Source of the DNA: a bacterium
Lineage (GTDB): Bacteria; Vulcanimicrobiota; Vulcanimicrobiia; Vulcanimicrobiales; SCRA01
Direction: 5' to 3'
Length of the DNA stretch: 64,000 nt
NCBI GenBank assembly: GCA_004298675.1
Contig: SCRI01000025.1
Coordinates: 1-64,000, forward strand
Shown: piece by piece, positions 56,852 through 64,000 of the stretch
How the letters are laid out: every line of letters starts with the position of its first letter
How positions within the stretch are numbered: the stretch's first letter is position 1
Made by a program: the position numbers and the translations under genes
The notes under the pieces: model-generated
The model's input: the letters and a program-made list of their open reading frames with translations, nothing else
What the model was told of the DNA's origin: nothing
Databases searched by the model: none

Positions 56852-57486
56852 CAGCGCGTCGCCCCCATGGGACGTTCGGGCTTCGCGATCGCCTCGCGCT
56901 CGGCGGCTTTGCGCCGCCGCTCCGGGACCGCCGCCCCCGCCAGTACCACCACGCCAATCACGGCCACCAGCAGTACGAACGCGGTCAACTCGAAGGGCAA
57001 GAGATACGTCGTGAAGAGCGCGCGGCCGAAATCGGCGACGCTGCCGAAGGCGCCCTCCGCGCCCGGTGTGATGGTCACCGCGGGAATCTCACCGCGTGAC
57101 ACCGGCAGAACCGTCGCGGCCCCGAGCATGCCGCCGCCCGAGGGAATCTGCGCGCGCAAGAGCCCATAACCCAACGCCACCAGGGCCAACGCCCCGACGA
57201 TCAGCGCCGGCAGCGTGAGCTTGGTCAAGCGGTTGGGGCCGGGAGCCTCGATGCTCGTGCCCGCGCCGAGCAAAGCAATGACGAAGATGAACAGGATCAG
57301 AATGGCGCCGGAGTAGACGATGATCTGGATCATCGCCAGAAACTCCCCTGAGAGCGTCAGGTAGAGCACGGCTAGCGCCGCGAAGTTGGCGAGCAGCGCG
57401 ACGACGCTGTGCACCGGATTGCGCGCCGAGATCACGCCGATGGCCGAGGCAATAAGCGCCACGGCCAGGATCGCGAAGACAGCCAT
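56851..57486 (-). CDS. nuoJ: NADH-quinone oxidoreductase subunit J
   Basis: Membrane subunit of complex I, 211 residues with five helices. The pi-bulge helix appears in FLAMIQIIVYSGAILILFIFVIALLG with its conserved Tyr and Gly. A loop rich in Gly/Pro lies between helices 4 and 5, and the C-terminus is charged. ATG at 57486 starts the first helix; an open frame to 57534 lies over nuoI. Confidence 0.95.
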   Translation of the reverse strand: MAVFAILAVALIASAIGVISARNPVHSVVALLANFAALAVLYLTLSGEFLAMIQIIVYSGAILILFIFVIALLGAGTSIEAPGPNRLTKLTLPALIVGALALVALGYGLLRAQIPSGGGMLGAATVLPVSRGEIPAVTITPGAEGAFGSVADFGRALFTTYLLPFELTAFVLLVAVIGVVVLAGAAVPERRRKAAEREAIAKPERPMGATR

Positions 57487-57487
57487 A

Positions 57488-58126
57488 TTACTGGCCCCCC
57501 TTGAGCTGCTCCGGTTCTCCGACCAGCTCGCCACCGGCGGGCGTCGGCATATAGGTCTTTCCCTTGGAAGTGAGGATGTCGATGCCGCGCCAGGTCGCCA
57601 GATAGCCCTTCTCGGGTTCCATGGTGGACTTCACGCGCGCGACTTCGCCCAGATCGGCCGGCAGGCCGCCGGGGCGCTCGAGCGGTGACTCTCCCACACC
57701 GAACTCCGCCGGCACGAGCAGCTTACTCTTGTCGTAGATCAAGGAGCTACGCGTGTAGTTCGCCATCTCGAAGCGCGGCGTCAGCGTGATGGCATCGGTC
57801 GGACACGCCTCCTCGCACATCCCGCAGAAGATACAGCGCAGCTCGTCGATCTCGTAGCGGTAGGCGTAGCGTTCGCCGGGCGAATGGCGATCTTCCGGCG
57901 TGTTCTCCGCTCCGACCACGGTGATGGCATTGGCGGGGCAGGCGATCTGGCAGAGCTCGCAGCCGATACAGCGCTCCATGCCGTCTTCGTAGCGGCGCAG
58001 CTCATGCAGGCCGTGGAAGCGCGAGGCATGAGCACGCTTGACGAACGGATAGTCGATGGTCGCCTTGCGGCGGAACATGTATCCGAACGTGGTGGCGAGC
58101 CCCTTGAAAATTGCGATGATGTTCAT
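57488..58126 (-). CDS. nuoI: NADH-quinone oxidoreductase subunit I
   Basis: Peripheral-arm ferredoxin-like subunit carrying clusters N6a and N6b, 212 residues. Two [4Fe-4S] motifs are seen, CIGCELCQIACP near 53-64 and CIFCGMCEEACP near 98-109. The C-terminal extension after the ferredoxin core (about 60 residues, ending TYMPTPAGGELVGEPEQLK) is longer than in E. coli. It follows nuoH by 39 bases. Confidence 0.97.
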   Translation of the reverse strand: MNIIAIFKGLATTFGYMFRRKATIDYPFVKRAHASRFHGLHELRRYEDGMERCIGCELCQIACPANAITVVGAENTPEDRHSPGERYAYRYEIDELRCIFCGMCEEACPTDAITLTPRFEMANYTRSSLIYDKSKLLVPAEFGVGESPLERPGGLPADLGEVARVKSTMEPEKGYLATWRGIDILTSKGKTYMPTPAGGELVGEPEQLKGGQ

Positions 58127-58165
58127 GATGCCAGTCCTCGGGGAGATCCGGGAGTCCGCAACGTG

Positions 58166-59158
58166 CTAATACCAGAACGCCACGACGATGGCCGTGACCA
58201 GAAGATTGAGCGTGGCGAGCGGCAGCAGTACCTTCCACCCGAAGGCCATGAGCCGGTCGTAACGCAGGCGCGGCAGCGTGCCACGCAGCCAGATATAGAA
58301 GAATAGAAACGCGAACACCTTGAGCACGAAGTAGAGCAGGCCCAACAGCGGGTGCCCTACCGCGCCCGGCCCGTTCCAGCCGCCCAAGAAGAGCAGCGTG
58401 GCCAGGCACGAGACCGTGATCATGTTGATGTACTCGGCGATGAAGAACAAGCCGAAACGCAAGCCCGAGTACTCGGTGTGGAAGCCCGCCACGAGTTCGG
58501 ACTCGGCTTCCACTAAATCAAACGGCACGCGATTGGTCTCGGCCACCGCCGTGATGATGTAGATGATGAAGCCGAGTAGCTGCGGGACGATGAACCAGAC
58601 GCGGCTCTGGGCCTCGACGATCCCCGTCAGCGAGGTGGTGCTCGCCTGCAGGATGACGCCGATGACCGACATCGTCATCGCCAGCTCGTAGCTGACCATC
58701 TGCGCGGTGGCACGCACGCTGCCCAGCAACGGATACTTCGAACCGGATGCCCAACCCGCCAGCGAAATGCCGTAGACGCCGATCGAGGTAATGGCAAAGA
58801 CGTACAGGATGCCGGCGTTGACGTTGGCGATCGACCACGGACCGTGCTCGCCTTGCGAGAACGGGATCACGGCGTAGGCCAACAGGGCCGTGAAGACGGC
58901 GATGAACGGAGCCAAGCGGTAGATCAGCGGGTCGGCGCTGTTGGGCGTGAGGTCTTCTTTGAAGATCATCTTCAACGCATCGGCGGCCGGCTGGAGCAGC
59001 CCCCAGGGGCCAACCTTGTTCGGCCCGACGCGCAACTGCATGTAGGCGAGCACCTTGCGCTCAGCCAGCATCGTGTACGCGAAGAGCGTGACCACGATGA
59101 TCAAGAGCACGAGGCTCTTGATCGCGACGAGCAGCCACAACGGCAAGGCTTCGATCAT
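58166..59158 (-). CDS. nuoH: NADH-quinone oxidoreductase subunit H
   Basis: Membrane subunit forming the quinone chamber, 330 residues with eight helices. Signatures are AERKVLAYMQLRVGPNKVGPWGLLQPAADALKM, the EAESELVAGFHTEYSG loop and ETNRVPFD. ATG at 59158 is the true start (MIEALPLWLLVAIKSL); it overlaps nuoG by four bases. The frame is open to 59236 but only inside nuoG. Confidence 0.97.
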   Translation of the reverse strand: MIEALPLWLLVAIKSLVLLIIVVTLFAYTMLAERKVLAYMQLRVGPNKVGPWGLLQPAADALKMIFKEDLTPNSADPLIYRLAPFIAVFTALLAYAVIPFSQGEHGPWSIANVNAGILYVFAITSIGVYGISLAGWASGSKYPLLGSVRATAQMVSYELAMTMSVIGVILQASTTSLTGIVEAQSRVWFIVPQLLGFIIYIITAVAETNRVPFDLVEAESELVAGFHTEYSGLRFGLFFIAEYINMITVSCLATLLFLGGWNGPGAVGHPLLGLLYFVLKVFAFLFFYIWLRGTLPRLRYDRLMAFGWKVLLPLATLNLLVTAIVVAFWY

Positions 59159-61575
59159 TCTCCCTGCGCCCCCGCGAGGTTGAGCGCCTGACGCCCCTTG
59201 CGTATCAACACGACATCGGCATGCACGCTGCCGCAATCATCGGCTAGCACGTTGACCGGCGCCTCGGGCAGCTCGGCGATCACGCCGATCGAGCCCCGCG
59301 CCACCTTCTTCGACGTCACCACCGTTAGCCCGTCGACGGCTCCCAAGCCATTGCGTACCGTCACCGTATCACCGTCCTCCAACCCCAACTCCTCGACGTC
59401 GCCGGGATGGAGGTACGCCGTTGGATGCGGGCGCAGCGGCTCGAACGCCGTGTCGTGCGCCGAGGTGCCGCCGCCGGCGTAGAGCCGTGGAACGGAGTGA
59501 ACCGTGAAGGCACCCTGCGCGGGCGTCGCGGCCGGCCTGACCGTGCGCGCAAGCACCGGGCTCGTGAACGAGAACGCCCGCGCCAGTTCCGGTGCCGCGG
59601 CCGCGGCAGCCAACTGCTCGAGCTCGGAATCACTGGGCATCTGCAAGCCCATGGCATCGCCGAGCAGGGCGAGGACCTCGCGATCGGTGAGCGGCTCACC
59701 GGCCTGCGGAGCACAAGAGATCGCCAGCTGTTTCACCTCGCCGTCCATGGTCGTGGTGGAACCCGTCTTCTCGAACGCGGCCTTGACCGGCAGCACGACA
59801 TGGCTCTTGACCGCGGTCTGCGTCATGAAGAGCTCGGTGGTCACGATGAAGGGCACCCGCTCCAGCGCCGCCCGCACCAGCGCGCCGTTGGGATACGCCA
59901 GCAGCGGGTTGGCGCCGAAAATCAGCAACGCCTTCAGCTCACCGCTCGCAGACGCACGCAGCATGCCCTCGGTATCGAGGCCCGCCTGTGGCGCGGGGCG
60001 ATAGCCGGGCTGCAGCGCGGGGTGCATCCCCATGGACTCGGCACCGCGTGCGTTGGCCGCGTAACCGACGACGATCACGCCGGCGCCTTTGTCGGCGTCG
60101 CGCAGGAGGCCGATCAGCCGCTCGATGGCCGCGGCCTCGGAGGCACCACGGCCGTCCCAGATGACCACGACTCGCTCCGCGCCGCGCAGCAGGCGCGCCA
60201 ATGTCTGCGCCGGCGGCTCGCCGGCGCGCTTGGGCAAGTCTTCACCGCGCCGTACGTTCTCCGCAGCCTCGTTCAGCATGCTCGCCGCATCGCCCTCGGT
60301 GGGGAAGTGGCGGAAGTGGACGGGCCAATTCGGCTTGACGTCTCCCAGGTGCACCAGCGTTGCACCGCGGCGCTCCACCGCGTAGCGCACGCGCAAATCA
60401 AAGACGGGCGCCAGCTCCACTGAATTGGTACCAAGCTCGATGATGAGGCTGGCGTCGTCGAGATCGTGGACCTGCGCCGCCAAGCGCCCAGGGGTAGCGG
60501 TCAACTCGTCGTGCAGGCGGTAGTCCACGTTGGCGGAGCCGAGGCCGCGCACGACGTGCTGCAGCAGGTAGGCCTCCTGGTTCGTAAGCCGCCCGCCGCC
60601 GATGGCGCCGATGGCCTGCGGCCCGAAGTGCTCGGCGGCATCCTTGAGCGTCGACGCGGCCAGGTCGATGGCGTCGCTCCAGGCGAGATCCACCCATTGA
60701 TCCTCGCCGGAGCGGACCATGGGCGTGTTCAAGCGGCGCTCGTCCGTCAGGTAGGAGATGTTGTAGCGGACGCGATCGCAGATCCAGTCACCCGCCGGGT
60801 CGCCGTGGGGATCGATGGTCTCGTGGTCGTAGCGCGTGCGCTGCAAGACGTCGAAACGCGAGTCGGCGAACGTGGAGCAGCCCACCGGACACTGCGTGCA
60901 GACCGTCAGCGTCGGCGTGACGTCCCACGGCCGTGCCTTGAAGCGATAGGTCTTCGACGTAAGCGCGCCCACCGGGCAGAGCTCGGTGGTATTGCCCGAA
61001 AAGTAGGAGTCGTACGGCTGGTCGCCTTCGGTGGCGATGATCGTGTAGACGCCGCGCGAAGCGGTGACGAGATTGCGCTCCCAGGTGATCTCGTTGTCGA
61101 AGCGCACGCAGCGCTGGCAGAGCACGCAACGCTGCTCGTCCAGCACGATCGTCGGCCCCAGGTCCACCGCCTTGGGCTTGTTCATCTTCGGCATGCCGCT
61201 GCGCGAGGCTACGTCGCCGTAGGCCATCGCATAATCTTGCAGGACGCATTCGCCGCCCTTGTCGCAGACGGGGCAGTCCAACGGGTGGTTGAGCAGCAAG
61301 AACTCCACCTGCGCGCGGCGTCCGGTCTCGACGGCTTCGGAGATCGTGTCGATCACCATACCGTCGGTGACGCGCGTGTTGCAGCCCAACTGCAGCTTCG
61401 GCTGTCCCTCGATGCGGATCAGACACATGCGGCATAGCCCAGCCGGCTCGAGTTTGGGATAGTAGCAGAAGTTCGGGACGTGGTGACCGATCCGCTTCGC
61501 GGCCTCGATCATCAACTCGCCCTCCGGAGCCTCCACCTTGACGCCGTCGATCGTGACGGTCACAGTCTTTGCCAT
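59155..61575 (-). CDS. nuoG: NADH-quinone oxidoreductase subunit G
   Basis: Largest peripheral-arm subunit, 806 residues. [2Fe-2S] N1b ligands are Cys37, 48, 51 and 65. N5 is formed by His97, Cys101, Cys104 and Cys110 (HPLDCPVCDKGGEC). N4 is Cys150, 153, 156 and Cys200. A further Cys226-x2-Cys-x3-Cys233 set with a distant WICDR cysteine marks the extra cluster N7, which only some bacteria have. The rest is a molybdopterin-oxidoreductase-like fold without cofactor function. The C-terminus has a formate-dehydrogenase-like barrel with GDTVTVRNGLG. Confidence 0.97.
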   Translation of the reverse strand: MAKTVTVTIDGVKVEAPEGELMIEAAKRIGHHVPNFCYYPKLEPAGLCRMCLIRIEGQPKLQLGCNTRVTDGMVIDTISEAVETGRRAQVEFLLLNHPLDCPVCDKGGECVLQDYAMAYGDVASRSGMPKMNKPKAVDLGPTIVLDEQRCVLCQRCVRFDNEITWERNLVTASRGVYTIIATEGDQPYDSYFSGNTTELCPVGALTSKTYRFKARPWDVTPTLTVCTQCPVGCSTFADSRFDVLQRTRYDHETIDPHGDPAGDWICDRVRYNISYLTDERRLNTPMVRSGEDQWVDLAWSDAIDLAASTLKDAAEHFGPQAIGAIGGGRLTNQEAYLLQHVVRGLGSANVDYRLHDELTATPGRLAAQVHDLDDASLIIELGTNSVELAPVFDLRVRYAVERRGATLVHLGDVKPNWPVHFRHFPTEGDAASMLNEAAENVRRGEDLPKRAGEPPAQTLARLLRGAERVVVIWDGRGASEAAAIERLIGLLRDADKGAGVIVVGYAANARGAESMGMHPALQPGYRPAPQAGLDTEGMLRASASGELKALLIFGANPLLAYPNGALVRAALERVPFIVTTELFMTQTAVKSHVVLPVKAAFEKTGSTTTMDGEVKQLAISCAPQAGEPLTDREVLALLGDAMGLQMPSDSELEQLAAAAAAPELARAFSFTSPVLARTVRPAATPAQGAFTVHSVPRLYAGGGTSAHDTAFEPLRPHPTAYLHPGDVEELGLEDGDTVTVRNGLGAVDGLTVVTSKKVARGSIGVIAELPEAPVNVLADDCGSVHADVVLIRKGRQALNLAGAQGE

Positions 61576-61595
61576 CTCGCCTCTGTCCTCGCCGC

Positions 61596-62864
61596 TTAGA
61601 CCTGGATAGCCGCGACGCGCTCAGCGCCCCGCAAGAACTCTTCGGGGAAGCGCTTCACCACGCTCTGCAGGAACGGTACGCTGGCATCGCCCAGCGCGCA
61701 CAGGCTATGGCCGGCGATCTTGTCGCCAACCGTGCCCAGCAAGCTCACGTCCACCTCGCGGCCGTGACCGTGCAGCAGCCGCTCGAGCATCGCCTCCGAC
61801 CAATGCGTTCCCTCGCGGCACGGGGTGCACTGCCCGCACGACTCGTGGGCGTAGAAACGCTGTAGCACCCAGGCTGCGTCGAGCATGTCGGTGGTGTCGT
61901 CCATGACCACCATCGCGCCGGAGCCCAGCATAGAGCCGGCCGCGGCGATCGAGTCGAAGTCGTACGGAAGATCGAGGTGCTCCTCGAACAGGCACGCGGA
62001 GGAGCCGCCGCCCGGCTGCAGCGCTTTGAACGTGCGGCCTTCGAAGAGGCCGCCGGCAAGCTCGTAGACCAGCTCACGGATGGGCGTACCCAACGGCACT
62101 TCGTAGTTACCGGGCTTACGCACGTGGCCCGAGATGGAGACGATCTTGGGTCCAGGTGACTTCACCGGTCCGATCGACGCGAACCACTCCTCGCCGCGCT
62201 GCATGATGTGCACGACGCAGACCAGCGTCTCGACGTTGTTCACCACCGTCGGCATGTTGTAGAGACCGGAGTTGGCGGGGAACGGCGGCTTGAGGCGCGG
62301 CTCGCCGCGCTTGCCCTCTAGCGAATTGAGCAGCCCGGTCTCCTCGCCGCAGATGTAGGCGCCGGCACCGCGATGGGCCACCAGTTCGCAGGACCAGTCG
62401 GAGCCGCAGATCTTCTCGCCCACCAGGTTGGCGGCGCGCGCCTGCTCCAGCGCACGCATGAAGATCTCGTAGCCCTGCCGCATCTCGCCGCGAATATAGA
62501 TGAATGCCCGTGCGGCCTTGATCGCGTAGGCGGAGATCATGATCCCCTCGATGATCTGATGGGGCGTCTGTTCCAACAGCATGCGATCCTTGAACGTGCC
62601 GGGCTCGGCCTCGTCGCAGTTACAGACGAGGTAGCGCGGACGGCCATCCTTGGGGAGGAACGACCACTTGCGTCCGGTGGGAAAACCCGCGCCGCCACGG
62701 CCGCGCAGATTCGACTTCATCACCATGCCGACGATGGCGTCGGGCTCCATCTCGCGCACCGCACGGCGCAACTGTTCGTAGCCTCCGCGGCTGCGGTAGA
62801 CGCCGATGTCGGTGAGATCGGCCTCACCGATGCCCTTCGTCAGAACCGGCTCGTAGCTCGCCAT
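61596..62864 (-). CDS. nuoF: NADH-quinone oxidoreductase subunit F
   Basis: NADH-oxidising subunit with FMN and cluster N3, 422 residues. The FMN/NADH site is GRGGAGFPTGRKWSF near 55-69, then CNCDEAEPGTFKDR, ICGEETGLLNSLEGKRGEPRLKPPFPA and the cluster motif ESCGQCTPCREG with a later Cys (AGHSLCALGD). Start ATG at 62864 overlaps the stop of nuoE (TAATG). A longer frame up to 63443 runs over nuoE and is not used. Confidence 0.98.
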   Translation of the reverse strand: MASYEPVLTKGIGEADLTDIGVYRSRGGYEQLRRAVREMEPDAIVGMVMKSNLRGRGGAGFPTGRKWSFLPKDGRPRYLVCNCDEAEPGTFKDRMLLEQTPHQIIEGIMISAYAIKAARAFIYIRGEMRQGYEIFMRALEQARAANLVGEKICGSDWSCELVAHRGAGAYICGEETGLLNSLEGKRGEPRLKPPFPANSGLYNMPTVVNNVETLVCVVHIMQRGEEWFASIGPVKSPGPKIVSISGHVRKPGNYEVPLGTPIRELVYELAGGLFEGRTFKALQPGGGSSACLFEEHLDLPYDFDSIAAAGSMLGSGAMVVMDDTTDMLDAAWVLQRFYAHESCGQCTPCREGTHWSEAMLERLLHGHGREVDVSLLGTVGDKIAGHSLCALGDASVPFLQSVVKRFPEEFLRGAERVAAIQV

Positions 62865-63634
62865 TAGTAGTTGTGCTCCATGACCGTGTCGTCGTGCGGG
62901 GCCGGCACCATCCCCTCCACCAGCTCGGGATCGGCCATGCGTCCGGGCGAGGAGATGGGCATGATGCCGAACTTGCGGAAGCGCTCCGCGATCGTGCGCC
63001 CGGTCTGATCGATACCGCCGCCGTTGTTGGCGTTGGGCACGCCCACGGCGCCCGCGCTCTTGCGGGAGGCGCGCGACCACTCGGGCCCGCGCACCTTGCG
63101 CTCGGGCTGCTCGGACTGCGCGAGCGGCGCCACGGGATAGGTGCCCGCGATGATGGAGTCGAGGATCTCGTCCACCATCTCCGGCGTCATGTCGTAGACG
63201 AAGTTCAGGTTGACTTGCATACACGGGGCGCGGTCGCAGGCGGCCAGACACTCCACTTCTTCGTAGGTGAAGAGGCCGTCGGCCGTGGTCTCCAGGTGAT
63301 CGATACCCAGGCGCTCGCGGAAGCGCTCCATGATCTGCCGCGCGCCGCGCAGCGAGCACGAGAGATTGCGGCAAACTTGCAGGTTGTACTTGCCGATGGG
63401 ACGCCGGTAGAACAGCGTATAGAACGAGATCGTGCTCTGGCACTGCGCGCGCGTCACGTCGCAGACCTCGGAGATGTACTCCACGGCCTCAGGCGTCACG
63501 AAGCCGAGGCGTTCCTGGAAGAGATGCACCAGCGGCAGCAGCGCGCTGCGCTCCTGCGGATACTGCGCGAGGATGGCGTCGATCTGCGGCTCCAACTCCG
63601 TCTTCAAGGTTTCGAAATCACTACTCGTCATCAC
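62864..63634 (-). CDS. nuoE: NADH-quinone oxidoreductase subunit E, with C-terminal extension
   Basis: A thioredoxin-like [2Fe-2S] subunit carrying N1a. Ligands are Cys88, Cys93, Cys129 and Cys133 (VCRNLSC...CLAAC). The usual length is about 160-180 residues; this protein has 256, with about 85 extra residues after residue 170 (from ERKVRGPEWS to the end at MEHNY), rich in charged residues and Gly/Asn. It starts at ATG 63634 and overlaps the nuoD stop by four bases. Confidence 0.96.
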   Translation of the reverse strand: MMTSSDFETLKTELEPQIDAILAQYPQERSALLPLVHLFQERLGFVTPEAVEYISEVCDVTRAQCQSTISFYTLFYRRPIGKYNLQVCRNLSCSLRGARQIMERFRERLGIDHLETTADGLFTYEEVECLAACDRAPCMQVNLNFVYDMTPEMVDEILDSIIAGTYPVAPLAQSEQPERKVRGPEWSRASRKSAGAVGVPNANNGGGIDQTGRTIAERFRKFGIMPISSPGRMADPELVEGMVPAPHDDTVMEHNY

Positions 63635-64000
63635 CGATCTACCTCGCCGAAGACCGGGTCAAGGGACCCGATCATCACCACCACGTCCGCAATCAGGTTG
63701 CCCGCGGCGATTTTCCGCAGCGCTTGCAAGTTATAGAACGACGGCGGCCGCGTGCGCACGCGCCACGGCTTGTTCTCACCGCTGCTGACGATGTAGTAGC
63801 CGATCTCGCCACGCGGCCCCTCGACGGCGCCGTAGACGTCGCCGGCCGGGACGCGGAAGCCCTCGCTCACCAGCTTGAAGTGGTAGATCAGCGACTCCAT
63901 GGAGAGGCCGATCGAGGGCTTGGGCGGCAGCGCCACCGCCGGTTCGTTGATCATGATCGGGCCCGGCTCCAGTTTCTTGCGCACCTGCGCGATGATGCGC
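63631..64000 (-). CDS. nuoD: NADH-quinone oxidoreductase subunit D (partial)
   Basis: C-terminal 122 residues of the 49-kDa-like subunit that lines the quinone site with NuoB and NuoH. Seen are MESLIYHFKLVSEGFRVPAG, VYGAVEGPRGEIGYYIVSSG and RVRTRPPSFYNLQAL, then DVVVMIGSLDPVFGEVDR, the universal NuoD end. Its N-terminus and the nuoA to nuoC genes lie beyond the window. Confidence 0.97.
   Translation of the reverse strand, partial: RIIAQVRKKLEPGPIMINEPAVALPPKPSIGLSMESLIYHFKLVSEGFRVPAGDVYGAVEGPRGEIGYYIVSSGENKPWRVRTRPPSFYNLQALRKIAAGNLIADVVVMIGSLDPVFGEVDR

Overview
This is a 64 kb chromosomal window of a GC-rich bacterium, dense with genes and with many 1-14 base overlaps between consecutive genes and frequent GTG/TTG starts. 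There is no phage, plasmid, insertion sequence or CRISPR array. An RND efflux pump with a lipoprotein adaptor suggests a diderm envelope. The YabE-type 3D protein next to rsmA, the tilS-hpt-ftsH cluster, the actinobacterial-style PAS/BTAD regulator and the Thermus-like cytochrome c-narGHJI order would fit an uncultured, deep-branching Terrabacteria-type lineage such as Eremiobacterota, Dormibacterota or Chloroflexota. The phylum is an inference; no marker tree was possible.

Layout. 1-1070: edge-truncated glycosyltransferase. 1305-7098 (+): 3D/G5 cell-wall protein, rsmA, a CPBP protease, two glycosyltransferases and a DUF2079 membrane protein. 18085-7095 (-): a run of eleven genes: moeA, metallophosphoesterase, TPR lipoprotein, thioesterase, smpB, tilS, hpt, ftsH, two M16-like proteins without the zinc motif, and a glycosyltransferase whose start codon is unclear. 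18146-19420 (+): serS. 19436-24857: a CstR/CsoR-type repressor divergent from DUF2892, RND adaptor, RND pump and DUF302, with a well-resolved double promoter/operator between them. 24983-27965 (+): an H-NOX-like protein lacking the heme histidine, a nitronate monooxygenase, a secreted beta-propeller lipoprotein and tRNA-Ser(UGA). 27970-30103: a degenerate PD-(D/E)XK-like protein, an inositol monophosphatase and a DUF4149 membrane protein. 30100-33127 (+): a promoter, a long leader, a 59-residue ORF, a PRC/MgtE_N/CBS protein and an NRAMP-related transporter, probably a divalent-cation (Mg) module. 33524-36064 (+): PucR-type regulator and glutamine synthetase. 36051-39656: histidine kinase, RidA and a TPR protein. 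39657-40089: hairpins, two covarying tandem repeats and a 38-residue ORF. 40090-43428: LysR regulator, a small conserved-looking ORF, an ECF sigma factor coupled to a methyltransferase-Ada fusion of reversed domain order, and an unknown gene.

43425-51630 (-): the nitrate respiration locus, PAS/BTAD regulator, a REPIN-like inverted repeat, a promoter with 11-bp direct repeats, and a tightly overlapping operon of cytochrome c, narG, narH, narJ and narI. 51723-64000 (-): NADH:quinone oxidoreductase (complex I) genes nuoD to nuoN in canonical order, nuoD cut by the window edge. Together complex I (NADH to quinone) and the Nar complex (quinol to nitrate) form a complete anaerobic electron-transport chain, and moeA supplies a step of the molybdenum cofactor that NarG needs.

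The strongest candidates for new biology are the PAS/BTAD regulator with 11-bp repeats at the nar promoter, the CstR-like repressor of an RND/DUF302 efflux operon, the ECF sigma plus Ogt-Ada module, and the Mg-type NRAMP module with its leader and small ORF.
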